From contig NZ_CP053642.1 of NCBI RefSeq assembly GCF_013177295.1, forward strand, positions 434,001 through 498,000: a stretch of 64,000 nucleotides of DNA, written 5' to 3'. The notes under the pieces are model-generated. The model ran no database searches. It was given only the letters and a program-made list of their open reading frames with translations, and was not told the DNA's origin. Positions 48,880 through 59,998 of the stretch are shown here, one piece after another. A program made the translations under genes and the position numbers. Each line of letters starts with the position of its first letter. Position 1 is the stretch's first letter. Origin of the DNA: Actinomyces marmotae. Lineage in GTDB: Bacteria > Actinomycetota > Actinomycetes > Actinomycetales > Actinomycetaceae.

Positions 48880-50691
48880 GTGCGCTTCCGGCGCGCCCGA
48901 TGGCGCCCGACGCTTCTCTTCCGGCATAGCCTCGTCGCCAGGATGACCCTGGGCGCGGTCCTCATCGGGGCCCTGGCCACCGCCATCCTGCTGAGCATCG
49001 TCAACATCACCATCCACCAGAACGTCTTCAACGACCGGCGCGACGCGATCCTGACCAACGCGAAGCAGCGCATCGTCGCCGCCCAGTCGGCCCTGGCGAC
49101 GACGACGGCCTCCACCTCCGAGGAGGTCTCCGCGGCGATCCAAGCCGAGTTGTCGGGGATCAGCGACTACGCGTCGGGCGCCGGGGTGATCGGAGCCGTC
49201 GTCCAGGGCAGCGGGGAGTCGTCGTCGGTGGCCATCAACACCCTGGCCACCGATGACCGTCTGACCGCTCTCATCACGGATCGCATGGAGCGCGAGGTCC
49301 GCAATGGCCGGACCGGCCGGCAGTACTGGCAGTCCGTGAGCGTTCCCGGGGAACGCTCCGGGACCGTGCCCGGGATGGTGGTCGGATCGCGCGTCTCCAT
49401 GCCGCTGGCCGGGGACTACGAGCTCTACATCGTCTACTCGCTGGAGTCCCAGCAGCAGGTGGCGGACACGGTCAAGCGCTCCGTGGTCCTCACGGGGGTC
49501 GGCTTCCTCGTCATCATCATCGTGGCGGTGGCGGTGTTCACCTGGCGCGTACTCATCCCCGTGCGGCGGACCTCCCTGGCCGCCAAGCGCCTGGCGGAGG
49601 GGCGCCTCGATGAGCCCCTGGCCGTCAACGGGGAGGACGAGCTCGCCGCCCTGGCCACGTCCTTCAACATGATGGCGGAGTCCATCCAGTCGCAGATCGA
49701 CCGGCTCAACGCCATGTCCGTGTCCCAACAGCTGTTCGTCTCCGACGTCTCCCACGAGCTGCGCACCCCGCTGACCACGATCAAGATGGCGGCCGAGCAC
49801 ATCTTCGAGCTCCGCGAGGAGATCGAGGACCCCCTTGTGCGCCGCGCCGCGGTGCTGCTGCACGGCCAGGTCGACCGCTTCCAGACGATGCTCACCGACC
49901 TGCTTGAGATTTCCAGGATCGACTCCGGGCGGGTCACGCTGCGCTCGGACGAGGTGGACCTGCGCGACCTGCTCTCGGGCGTCCTGGAGGACAATGAGGT
50001 GCACATCCAGTCCTCGGGCTGCGAGATCCGCCTCCAGGTCCCCGATGAGCCCGCCACGGCGGAGGTTGACTCCGTGCGCGTCCAGCGGATCCTGCGCAAC
50101 CTCATCCTCAACGCGATCGAGCACGCCGAGTCCAAGCCGATCGACATCACCATGGCGGTCAACGACGACGCCGTCGCCGTGCGCGTGCGCGACCACGGCG
50201 TGGGCATGAGCCCCGACGTGGTCGGGCGCGTCTTCGACCGCTTCTACCGCGCTGACCCCTCCCGCAAGCGCACCCTGGGGGGCACGGGGCTCGGCCTGTC
50301 GATCTCCGCCGAGGACGCCCATCTCCACGGGGGCTCTCTCCAGGCCTGGGGGTGGCCCGCCGACGGCGCCTCCTTCCTCCTCACCCTCCCGCGCGAGCTC
50401 GGCGAGGGTGGGACCCCCGGCCATTACTCCGCGCCCGGCCCCCTGCCCTGCATCCCCGACGACGCCCCCGCCGTCGCGCGCGTCAAGCCCCGCCGCGCCC
50501 CCGAGGCGGTCACCGGGACCGTCCTCGGGCCTGGGCCCGTCTCGCGCCGCTCGGCGCGCCCCCACGGGGATGGGGAGGAGCCCCTGGCCGTCGCCGAAGC
50601 CGCCGTCACCCCGGGGCACGTCACCGTCATCGCCCCCGGCCAGGTGCCCACGGCCCGAACCCCGGAGGTCTCCGGCGGGAGGACGTCGTGA
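48880..50691 (+). CDS. mtrB: MtrB sensor histidine kinase
   Basis: MtrB is the membrane sensor that phosphorylates MtrA. The 603-residue protein has a first helix at about 22-44, an outer sensor domain (45-198), a second helix at 201-225, a HAMP linker, the HisKA domain with His292 in FVSDVSHELRTPL, and the ATPase with N-box RNLILNAIEHAE and G-boxes DHGVGMSP and GGTGLGLSI. The last 95 or so residues are a Pro/Arg-rich tail, longer than the core kinase needs. The GTG at 48880 lies 3 nt after the mtrA stop and leads directly into a basic N-terminus. Confidence 0.96.
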   Translation: MRFRRARWRPTLLFRHSLVARMTLGAVLIGALATAILLSIVNITIHQNVFNDRRDAILTNAKQRIVAAQSALATTTASTSEEVSAAIQAELSGISDYASGAGVIGAVVQGSGESSSVAINTLATDDRLTALITDRMEREVRNGRTGRQYWQSVSVPGERSGTVPGMVVGSRVSMPLAGDYELYIVYSLESQQQVADTVKRSVVLTGVGFLVIIIVAVAVFTWRVLIPVRRTSLAAKRLAEGRLDEPLAVNGEDELAALATSFNMMAESIQSQIDRLNAMSVSQQLFVSDVSHELRTPLTTIKMAAEHIFELREEIEDPLVRRAAVLLHGQVDRFQTMLTDLLEISRIDSGRVTLRSDEVDLRDLLSGVLEDNEVHIQSSGCEIRLQVPDEPATAEVDSVRVQRILRNLILNAIEHAESKPIDITMAVNDDAVAVRVRDHGVGMSPDVVGRVFDRFYRADPSRKRTLGGTGLGLSISAEDAHLHGGSLQAWGWPADGASFLLTLPRELGEGGTPGHYSAPGPLPCIPDDAPAVARVKPRRAPEAVTGTVLGPGPVSRRSARPHGDGEEPLAVAEAAVTPGHVTVIAPGQVPTARTPEVSGGRTS

Positions 50692-52433
50692 GCGCGCCGC
50701 GCGGCACTGGCGGCTCGTCCCTGTTCGCGCGCCTCCCGAGCCGGCGCGCGGCCATCGCGATGCTCGCCGCCGGGGGAGCCGGCTCCCTCGCGGCATGCTC
50801 CAGCTTCCCCACGGAGGGGGACGTCTTCCAGTCCGACGCCGTCAACGAGGGCGGTGGTGTCCTCATCCAGACGGCTCCCGGCCCCGTCGACGGCGCGGCC
50901 CCCGTGGCAATCGTCGAGGGATTCCTGCGGGCCTGCACCGCCGGGCTCTCCGACGGCTTCGCCACCGCGCGCGAGTTCCTCGTCGACAGCGCGGCCGACT
51001 CCTGGCAGCCCATGTCCCCCCTTCTGCTCGCCTCCGGCTCCGAGCCACTGACCGTGCGCCGCGCGGACGACGGCGGGGTCACCATCTCCGGGAAGCTGGA
51101 GGGCAGCCTCGACTCCACCGGTGTGCTGAGCGCTCAGGGCCTCGACTACTCCGAGTCGCTCACCCTCGTCACCACGGCGCGGGGGCAGTGGCGGATCGCC
51201 TCGCTGCCGCCGGGCGCCGTCGTGCAGGGCTCCGTGCTGCGCACCGCCTTCACCCAGCAGAGCATCAGGTTCCTCAACGCCGCGCACGACCGCCCCATCC
51301 CCGACCCCCGCTGGTTGTCGCGCAAGCGCTTGGAGGAGGCCGCCCTCGAGGCGCTCCTGTCGGGGCCCGCCGCCTGGTTGAAGGACGTGGCGACCACCGC
51401 GATCCCCAACGGGACGAGACTCCAGGAAGTCAAGGTCGTGGATCGAGTGGCCACCGTGCGCCTGCGCGCGGACGCCTCCTCCTGGGGCTCCGAGGCCCAG
51501 GCGCTCGCCGTCGCCCAGATCACCGCCACCATGAAGGAGGTCAGCGGGATCGACACTGTCATCGTCATGGCCGGTGATCAGCGGCTCGCCGCGCAGGTCA
51601 CCCCTCTCGACGCCGCCGCAGAGCCGGGCGCGGTCGTGGGGATGAGCGGTGGCGCGGTGGTGCGCGGCACGAGCACGACCCGCGCCGTGCTCATGCAACC
51701 CTCGACGCTGGGCACCATGGGCGCCCGCCACCCCTCACTGGGAGTCGATGGGGGCGTGTGCGTCGTGTCGGGTCCCAGCATCCTGCGGGTCGGGCCCGGC
51801 GGGACCCAGGCCGCCTCGATCCTGTCCGTCGGCGACTCGCCCGAGGACGCCGTCGGCCTCCTCCCTCCCCGCCAGGACAGGCATCACTGGATATGGACGG
51901 CCAGCCAGGGCGGGCTCATCGTCGTTGACGCGCGGGGCGTGCGGGCGGAGGTGGCCGCCGCCTGGCTCAGTGACCGTTGCGTGATCAGCATGGATATCTC
52001 GGCGGAGTCGGACCGGATCGCCGTGCGCCATCGCGATGCCGCCGATCCGTCCAACCAGTCCGGCGAGCGGGTGGATGCTGCGGCGATCATCCGCGACGGG
52101 GAGGGGCGCCCCACGCGCCTGGGCGATCGTTACCCCGTGGCCGGCCTGACGGGGCAGGGCGCCCGTGAGCTCGCCTGGTATTCGGGCACCGAACTCATCA
52201 CCATCGAGCCGTCCCAGGACGGCCAGGGCACTGCGAGCCTCGTGATCGCCTCACTGGGATGCCTGGAGGCCTCGCGGTCTCCGGGCCCGCCCACCGCCAA
52301 CGGGATCGCCGCCAACCGCCTCAATCAGACCATGCTGCTGTCGGACTCCGACGGCCAACTGTGGAGCAGGGCCTCGGGGACGTGGCGCGTCATCTCGACC
52401 ACCGTCACAGACGCCGGCTACCCCATCGTGTGA
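50688..52433 (+). CDS. lpqB: LpqB lipoprotein, MtrB partner
   Basis: LpqB is an outer-face lipoprotein that binds MtrB and tunes MtrA phosphorylation. The 581-residue protein has a twin-arginine-like lipoprotein signal (PSRRAAIAMLAAGG) and a lipobox with Cys37 (LAACSS), then a GerMN-type domain (about 215-310) and a beta-propeller-like C-terminal half (LpqB propeller). The GTG overlaps the mtrB stop by 4 nt. The operon ends at strong hairpins between 52456 and 52525. Confidence 0.94.
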   Translation: MSAPRGTGGSSLFARLPSRRAAIAMLAAGGAGSLAACSSFPTEGDVFQSDAVNEGGGVLIQTAPGPVDGAAPVAIVEGFLRACTAGLSDGFATAREFLVDSAADSWQPMSPLLLASGSEPLTVRRADDGGVTISGKLEGSLDSTGVLSAQGLDYSESLTLVTTARGQWRIASLPPGAVVQGSVLRTAFTQQSIRFLNAAHDRPIPDPRWLSRKRLEEAALEALLSGPAAWLKDVATTAIPNGTRLQEVKVVDRVATVRLRADASSWGSEAQALAVAQITATMKEVSGIDTVIVMAGDQRLAAQVTPLDAAAEPGAVVGMSGGAVVRGTSTTRAVLMQPSTLGTMGARHPSLGVDGGVCVVSGPSILRVGPGGTQAASILSVGDSPEDAVGLLPPRQDRHHWIWTASQGGLIVVDARGVRAEVAAAWLSDRCVISMDISAESDRIAVRHRDAADPSNQSGERVDAAAIIRDGEGRPTRLGDRYPVAGLTGQGARELAWYSGTELITIEPSQDGQGTASLVIASLGCLEASRSPGPPTANGIAANRLNQTMLLSDSDGQLWSRASGTWRVISTTVTDAGYPIV

Positions 52434-52455
52434 CGGCGCCGCTGACCGGGAACGG

Positions 52456-52525
52456 CTCGGGCCCGCCCTCCCGGGGGGAGGGCGGGCCCGAGGCCCGCTG
52501 GGCCCGCCGAGCGGCCGGGCCCAGC
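52456..52525. terminator. Two adjacent terminator hairpins between lpqB and hpf
   Basis: The first stem (52456-52472 with 52476-52492) has 17 GC-rich base pairs around a 3-nt loop. The second (52497-52506 with 52516-52525) has 10 base pairs, GCTGGGCCCG/CGGGCCCAGC. They lie between convergent genes and end 4 bp before the hpf stop, so they can serve both. Confidence 0.75.
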
Positions 52526-52529
52526 GCTC

Positions 52530-53168
52530 TTAGAGCACCTGGGCGTCGAGGCGGATGACGCCGTAGGTCCAGCCGTGGCGGTGGTAGACCGCGCAGGGCT
52601 GCCTGGTGGACTTCTCAATGAACACGTAGAACGGGTGACCGACGAGTTCCATGTGGTCCAGGGCCTCCTCGACGGTCATCGGCGTGGCATCGTGGAGCTT
52701 CTGGCGCACGATGACGGGGGAGTCCCCCAGCTGGGACTCGACGGCGACGCCCTTCTCTGTGGGCACCTTCGGGGCCTCGTCGGCCTTCTCGGCCTCATCG
52801 GCGACCGCGGGCGCCTCCTCTGCCACGGGGAGGTCCTTGGGGGCCGGGATCGCGTCTCCGCGGTGGTGGTCCTTCTTGCGGTCGCGGGCGCGGCGCAGCC
52901 TCTCGGTCAGCTTCCCCATGGCGATGTCGAAGGCGGCGAATCGGTCGGAGGAGCTGGCCTCGGCGCGGATAACCGGGCCCTTGGAGATGACGGTGATCTC
53001 CACGCGCTCGGCGGTGTCCGCCTGGCGCGGGTTGCGCTCGTGGGTGACCTCGACCTCGACGCGCTGGACGCGGGGATCGAACTGCTCGACCTTGGTGGCC
53101 TTCTCCTCGATGTATTCGCGCAGGCGGGGGCTGATCTCAGCGTTGCGGCCGACGACGGTGATGTCCAT
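52530..53168 (-). CDS. hpf: Ribosome hibernation promoting factor, long form
   Basis: Long HPF binds 30S subunits and joins 70S ribosomes into inactive 100S dimers in stationary phase. The 212-residue protein has the N-terminal RaiA domain (MDITVVGRNAEISPRLREYI, about 1-100), a charged Ala/Glu/Lys-rich linker (about 105-150) and the C-terminal dimerisation domain (VIVRQKLHDATPMTVEEAL, YVFIEKSTRQPCAVYHRHG). The ATG at 53168 is the standard RaiA start. A TAAATT -10 box (53361-53356) predicts a leader of about 180 nt. Confidence 0.95.
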   Translation of the reverse strand: MDITVVGRNAEISPRLREYIEEKATKVEQFDPRVQRVEVEVTHERNPRQADTAERVEITVISKGPVIRAEASSSDRFAAFDIAMGKLTERLRRARDRKKDHHRGDAIPAPKDLPVAEEAPAVADEAEKADEAPKVPTEKGVAVESQLGDSPVIVRQKLHDATPMTVEEALDHMELVGHPFYVFIEKSTRQPCAVYHRHGWTYGVIRLDAQVL

Positions 53169-53355
53169 GGTGGAACCTTTCTGGAACCTGGGCGGCCCGG
53201 GAACCGGGGCCCGATGCGATGGGCACCCGCCGCGCCTCGCGGCGGGCTCTGGAGCGGTGCTCTCACCTCCTGCGCGTCGCGGGGAGCGCGGCGTCCCCGC
53301 CGGCGGAACCGATCCTCCGCCGGACCCCCTGCGCTCCTTGTGTCTTGTGACACAC

Positions 53356-53361
53356 AATTTA
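53356..53361 (-). promoter_or_regulatory. -10 box of the hpf promoter with a nearby dyad
   Basis: On the minus strand this reads TAAATT inside an AT-rich island of an otherwise GC-rich gap. A TGTGTC-ttgt-GACACA dyad (53339-53354) covers the expected transcription start, so it may be an operator or a leader hairpin. The 256-bp gap 53169-53424 holds no gene; the rest of it is a GC-rich leader. Confidence 0.45.
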
Positions 53362-53424
53362 CACCATTCGGGTGCTCCCCTGAGGCAGCCCACGGCCGCG
53401 ATCGCCCCGGGCGGAAGGCGCGGA

Positions 53425-54303
53425 TCAGAGCCTCTTCGCGGCTGTGCGCCCCCTTCGCCCGGCTCCGCCCGGCGGCCCCACGGGGCCGGGGAGCCGCGCG
53501 GTGGCGCGGGCCGGGGGCGGCGTCGCCGCCAGGACGAGGGCCCCGAGGGGCCGGGCCCCGGCGCCTCTTAGTGCCGTCGCGCAGGAGCGCAGCGTCGAGC
53601 CCGTGGTCACGACGTCGTCGACGATGAGCGCGTCCCAGCCGCTGGCATCCGCGAGGACCCGGGGAGGGGCTTGGCGGTTGCGGCGGCGCTGCGCGGCCGA
53701 CAGGCCGGCCTGGTGCGCGCCGCGGAAGGCGCGGCCGTTCTCCCGCCGCAGGATGTCCGCGCTGACGATGAGCGGGCCGGGGCTGCCCGCCCCGCCAGGA
53801 GGGGGCGCCGGCGCCCGCGCGATCCCCTGCGCGACGGCGTCCGCCAGGGCCGCCGCCACGAGCCTGCCGCGCGCCCGGCGCGCGATCCCGGAGGGGGCGG
53901 GGACCACGATGAGCCGCGCGGGAGCCCCGGCGCCGGGCCCGCCACCGGGCCACTGGGCGAGCGCGGCCCACTGCTCGCCCGCGCGGGCCCCGACGGCGGC
54001 CATCACCGGTGCCAGGTCCTCCCGGGCCCCGTTCTTCCAATTCAGGATGAGGGCGCGGCCGGGGCCGGCGTAGGCCAGGACGGCGTGGACGCGCAGCTCC
54101 TCCGCCGCCGGCGCGCCCGTGACCTCGGTCAGGGGAGCGTCCAGGAGCGCGGCGCAGCCGGGGCACAGCGCCGTCTCCCAGCGGCCGCAGCCCGCGCAAG
54201 ACTTGGGCAGCGCGAGGCCCAGGGCCGCCGGGAGGGCGGCGAGCCACGCCGGCGGCCCTGGGCGCGGCGATCCCGCTGGCGCCGGTCGTGGCAGTGATGT
54301 CAT
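53425..54303 (-). CDS. ComF family phosphoribosyltransferase-like protein
   Basis: ComF proteins are needed for DNA uptake in competent bacteria and are widespread elsewhere. The 292-residue protein has a zinc ribbon with Cys36, Cys39, Cys47 and Cys50 (CAGC and CPGC) and a C-terminal PRTase fold with the binding loop ALIVDDVVTTGSTLRSC. The first 30 residues are Pro/Ala-rich. ATG 54303 follows a long divergent gap with secA. ComF, HPF and SecA also cluster in mycobacteria (Rv3242c-Rv3240c), but here comF and hpf are inverted relative to secA. Confidence 0.9.
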   Translation of the reverse strand: MTSLPRPAPAGSPRPGPPAWLAALPAALGLALPKSCAGCGRWETALCPGCAALLDAPLTEVTGAPAAEELRVHAVLAYAGPGRALILNWKNGAREDLAPVMAAVGARAGEQWAALAQWPGGGPGAGAPARLIVVPAPSGIARRARGRLVAAALADAVAQGIARAPAPPPGGAGSPGPLIVSADILRRENGRAFRGAHQAGLSAAQRRRNRQAPPRVLADASGWDALIVDDVVTTGSTLRSCATALRGAGARPLGALVLAATPPPARATARLPGPVGPPGGAGRRGRTAAKRL

Positions 54304-54450
54304 GGCGCCAGTCTCGGCGCGCGGGCGCGCCGCGGATAAGGCTCTTCCACGAGGCGCGCCGCGAGGGCGGCGCCGCGCGCCCTGTGGTTCCCCGCGGTCC
54401 GCTGGGCCGGCCGCGCCGGGTCTCGGTTTGGGGAGGAGGCTCCGATCGCC

Positions 54451-54480
54451 TTGGGGAGCGGGGCGGGGGTCCACTAGCAT
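54451..54480 (+). promoter_or_regulatory. Putative secA promoter
   Basis: TTGGGG (54451-54456), an 18-bp spacer and TAGCAT (54475-54480) precede the gene. The transcript would start near 54487, leaving a leader of about 80 nt with an AAGGGAGTAAG ribosome site. The 264-bp comF-secA gap holds nothing else recognised. Confidence 0.45.
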
Positions 54481-54567
54481 GTGCAAGGCCCGCGCCCCCG
54501 GTCCATCTGGACTCATCCAGCGCCTCGGGGGCTGGGCGGCCCATCCACGTCCAAGGGAGTAAGCAGC

Positions 54568-57402
<2,835 letters not shown>

Positions 57403-57450
57403 CGCGCGCCACCGCCCCGGCGGCCAGCCCCGCAGCAGCGCGAGAACGGA

Positions 57451-57495
57451 TCTGAGGCCCGCGCCCCCGACTCCTATGGGGGCGCGGGCCTCAGA
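57451..57495. terminator. Strong bidirectional terminator between secA and the Rv3235-like gene
   Basis: A perfect 18-bp stem (57451-57468 with 57478-57495) surrounds a 9-nt loop. The right arm includes the stop codon of the convergent Rv3235-like gene, so that gene's last codons are part of the stem. Confidence 0.8.
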
Positions 57496-58009
57496 TGACC
57501 TCCAGGCTCGCCAGCACCCACTTCTCCCGGCGCGGGATGAGGCGGGCGGCCGCCGCCCGGACCCGGTCCCCGCATTCGAGGAGCACCGTGGCCTCGCAGT
57601 CCCCGTTGGCGGTGGGCTGAGTGTGAACGGAGCGGACGACGGGCCCGCGCCTGCGGGCCTCGCCCGAACGGCGCTGGGCGAGCCCCGCGCGGCGCATGAG
57701 GGCGTCCATGAGGTCCGGCTCCGTCCAGCGGTCGAGTTGGTTCGGCGCGCGCAGGCCGAGGAGCACTTCGACGGCCGCGGTGATCAGGACGCGGGCCGCG
57801 CGGGAGGCCTCGGTGCTCGCGTCATCCTCGCTCGCCGACCGGGAGGGCGATGGGGCGTTGCTGGCCGAGTGGGCCGGTGAGGGGAGGGGCGCCCTCTGCG
57901 CGCCGCTCACGATGCGGCGCGCCGCCCTCGCGGGTGCGAGCGTGGAGGCCAGGGCCTGGGTCTGGCGCAATTCGAGGGACGGGGCGGGGGCTTCGAGGAG
58001 GGCGCTCAT
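57491..58009 (-). CDS. Rv3235 family protein (DUF6459-like)
   Basis: This 172-residue soluble protein has a variable, Ser/Ala-rich first half and a conserved second half: RVLITAAVEVLLGLRAPNQL, DRWTEPDLMDAL, VRSVHTQPTANGDCEATVL and EKWVLASLEVI. The family is actinobacterial, sits near secA, and has unknown function; the fold may resemble NTF2-like adaptors. It is downstream of the LysM gene on the same strand with a 91-bp gap. Confidence 0.8.
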   Translation of the reverse strand: MSALLEAPAPSLELRQTQALASTLAPARAARRIVSGAQRAPLPSPAHSASNAPSPSRSASEDDASTEASRAARVLITAAVEVLLGLRAPNQLDRWTEPDLMDALMRRAGLAQRRSGEARRRGPVVRSVHTQPTANGDCEATVLLECGDRVRAAAARLIPRREKWVLASLEVI

Positions 58010-58100
58010 GACGGGCTCCGTTTCATCGTCGGTGATGGATGGACGCGCGTGCCAGGGCTTCGCGGGAGAGCCGGGGGCAGTGGGGGAGCGGTCGGCGCGA

Positions 58101-58976
58101 TTAGTCCTGCGCCGGGGGAGTGAGGCCCTCGGGGACGGTGAGCCTCTGGCCGGGGTGGATGAGGCCGGGCTCGGAGCCGATGGCCCCCTCATTGGCCCGG
58201 TAGAGGAGGGGCCAGGCCCGGGCGATGTCCGCCGCGGAGGCCTGGGGCCCGAGTCTTGCGGCGCTGATCGACCACAGGCTCTGCCCGGGCTCGACGACGA
58301 GCGCGGCCTCCTGACCGGTCCCGGCCGAAGGAGCACTGCCCGCGTCCGGCGTGGAATTGGCGGATCCCTCCCGGGGCCCCGGACTGCCGGTCCCCCGCTC
58401 GCCGTCACCGCTGCCCGCCGGCTCCTCGACGCCGGTGGCGGTGCCCCCGCTGGGCGGCGCCGGGGCGGGCGGTGCCGACGTGGGCGCCGGGCCCTCTTCC
58501 AGGCTGGGTGCGGACGATGGCGCTGACGGGCCCGTCACGGGCGAGCCCGAGGACGCCGGGGCCGCCGTGGGCCCGGTCTGGCTGCTTGTGGGCCGCCATC
58601 CCAGATACGGCGCCTCCGGGCCGGGCGGTTCCGCTGCCACCGCCGGCGCGGCCGCCGCACCGGCCAGCAGCGCGCCGACGGCGATCCTGCGGACCAGGGG
58701 CGCGCCCCAGCGCTCCACGGCGGAGCGGGCGGGGCCGCCCCGGGGCGTCCGGGTCGCGGCGATCGCCACCGCCGCGGAGAGCAGGTGCCAGGCAGCTCCG
58801 AGCGATCCGAGGCCGCCCAGGGCCGCCACCAGGGCCGCGCTGAGTTCGGCGCGACCCCACCGGGAGGGATCGGCGCGCACCAGGACACCCACGGCGTCCG
58901 CACTGGCCAGGGCGAGAGCCACGGTGGCAGCGGCGCTCACGGCGGCCATGAGAAGGAGGCGGCGTGCGACGGTCAT
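58101..58976 (-). CDS. LysM domain membrane protein
   Basis: This 291-residue protein has an N-terminal helix (8-28), a second at about 45-72, a third at about 97-117 ending in AVAAEPP, then a Pro/Ser/Thr-rich stretch (120-235) and a C-terminal LysM domain (about 237-285: VVEPGQSLWSISAARLG, LIHPGQRLTVP). LysM would bind peptidoglycan outside the membrane. In actinobacteria this gene type is linked to the Rv3235-like gene and the SAF/ATPase pair, so it may anchor that unknown complex to the wall. Confidence 0.85.
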   Translation of the reverse strand: MTVARRLLLMAAVSAAATVALALASADAVGVLVRADPSRWGRAELSAALVAALGGLGSLGAAWHLLSAAVAIAATRTPRGGPARSAVERWGAPLVRRIAVGALLAGAAAAPAVAAEPPGPEAPYLGWRPTSSQTGPTAAPASSGSPVTGPSAPSSAPSLEEGPAPTSAPPAPAPPSGGTATGVEEPAGSGDGERGTGSPGPREGSANSTPDAGSAPSAGTGQEAALVVEPGQSLWSISAARLGPQASAADIARAWPLLYRANEGAIGSEPGLIHPGQRLTVPEGLTPPAQD

Positions 58977-58989
58977 GCTCTCATCCCCT

Positions 58990-59029
58990 CACGATCATGT
59001 TTGATGATGTTTAAGAATGCATGATTGTG
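58990..59029. promoter_or_regulatory. AT-rich divergent control region with an imperfect dyad
   Basis: CACGATCATG (58990-58999) and CATGATTGTG (59020-59029) form an inverted repeat with one mismatch around an AT-rich centre that is unusual for this genome. It lies just upstream of the LysM gene and shares an ATCAT-type motif with the region before the SAF gene (59952-59986), so a common regulator is possible. Confidence 0.4.
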
Positions 59030-59125
59030 TGAGATGCGTCAAGAGGGCTGGTGTGGGGTCTCGTCGATTCGACCTGCCGCCCCGCCGGGCTTGTCCCACC
59101 GTATGAGCCGTGGTGGGCTACGCCC

Positions 59126-59656
59126 ATGGATGGAGGCGCGGGCTGGAGCCGGATGCTGGATGACCTGGAGAACCGCTTCGACGCCGAGCGGCGGGCACAG
59201 GTCGCCGCCCAGGGCGTCGAGAGCGCCGCCGCCGAGGCCGCGCTCATCCGCCTCGTCGATCGGCTCCGAGGCCGCGTCGGCCAGCAGGTCCGGCTGCGCA
59301 CCCGTGGCGGCAACGATGTCGACGGCATTCTGACCCAGATGGGGGATGGGATCGCGCTCATCGACGAGCCCGACGGCCTTCAGGCCGTCGTTCCGCTCCC
59401 CTCGATCGCGGTGGTGGTCGGGCTCGCGGCGGCGGCCCCGGAACCGCGGCGCCCCTCGCGCGCGACCCTGGCCACCGTGCTGCGTGAGCTGGGGCGCAGG
59501 GGCTCGCGGACCCGCCTGCTCATGCCCCAGGGCGACGTCGTGGGGCGGATCGCGCGCGTCGGCGCCGACCATGTCGACATCCTGGGGGCCGTCGCGGAGC
59601 GGCGGACCAGGATCAGCGTCGCCTTCGACGCGATCGACCTGGTCCGGAGCGGGTAG
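59126..59656 (+). CDS. Conserved actinobacterial hypothetical protein
   Basis: I do not recognise a defined function. The 176-residue protein begins MDGGAGWSRMLDDLENRFDA, followed by a charged helix and beta-rich segments such as RLRGRVGQQVRLRTRGGNDV, ILTQMGDGIALI and GRIARVGADHVDILG, which suggest two small barrel-like (Sm/PRC-like) units. Proteins of this layout accompany the HTH, SAF and CpaE-like genes in related bacteria. ATG 59126 is chosen to keep the Trp-x-x-hydrophobic-x-Asp-Leu-Glu start common to homologues; ATG 59153 has a good GGAG site and is an alternative. Confidence 0.68.
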   Translation: MDGGAGWSRMLDDLENRFDAERRAQVAAQGVESAAAEAALIRLVDRLRGRVGQQVRLRTRGGNDVDGILTQMGDGIALIDEPDGLQAVVPLPSIAVVVGLAAAAPEPRRPSRATLATVLRELGRRGSRTRLLMPQGDVVGRIARVGADHVDILGAVAERRTRISVAFDAIDLVRSG

Positions 59657-59662
59657 GGGCGC

Positions 59663-59884
59663 TCAGGACCCGCTCGTCACCCGGCCGGAGGCGATCATCT
59701 CCCGGGTCGCGTCGAGCTGGCGGTCGATGTACTCATCCAGCGCCGCCTCCTCGATCCGCCACAGGTGCCGGGCGCCGACCTGGATGGCGGGCAGATCGCC
59801 GGACTGGATGAGCGCGCGCACGCCCTGCGCCGAGAGCTGGAGCTGGTCGGCCACATCAGCGATGGTCAAGAAGCGTCTGGGCAT
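59663..59884 (-). CDS. Small helix-turn-helix (excisionase/MerR-type) DNA-binding protein
   Basis: This 73-residue protein has an HTH_17-type domain: RRFLTIADVADQLQLSAQGVRALIQSGDLPAIQVGARHLWRI, a winged HTH as in excisionases and BldC, with a short C-terminal helix (LDEYIDRQLDATREM). BldC-like proteins bind direct repeats cooperatively. It is divergent from the SAF gene and convergent with the hypothetical gene (6-bp gap), so control of the SAF operon is plausible. Confidence 0.85.
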   Translation of the reverse strand: MPRRFLTIADVADQLQLSAQGVRALIQSGDLPAIQVGARHLWRIEEAALDEYIDRQLDATREMIASGRVTSGS

Positions 59885-59935
59885 GGCACGATGGTCTCAC
59901 CGCGCACCCTGGGCGCGCTACCCCTCGGGCATCCC

Positions 59936-59944
59936 TGTGGATAA
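59936..59944. promoter_or_regulatory. Isolated perfect DnaA-box-like sequence
   Basis: TGTGGATAA, whose complement TTATCCACA equals the classical DnaA box, lies between the HTH gene and the SAF gene. No other box is nearby, so it is not an origin. It could titrate DnaA, link this operon to the cell cycle, or be chance. Confidence 0.35.
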
Positions 59945-59998
59945 CGAAAAGTCATCAACGATCATCAGGATCGGCTGCGAATCATCAAGGAGGATCTC

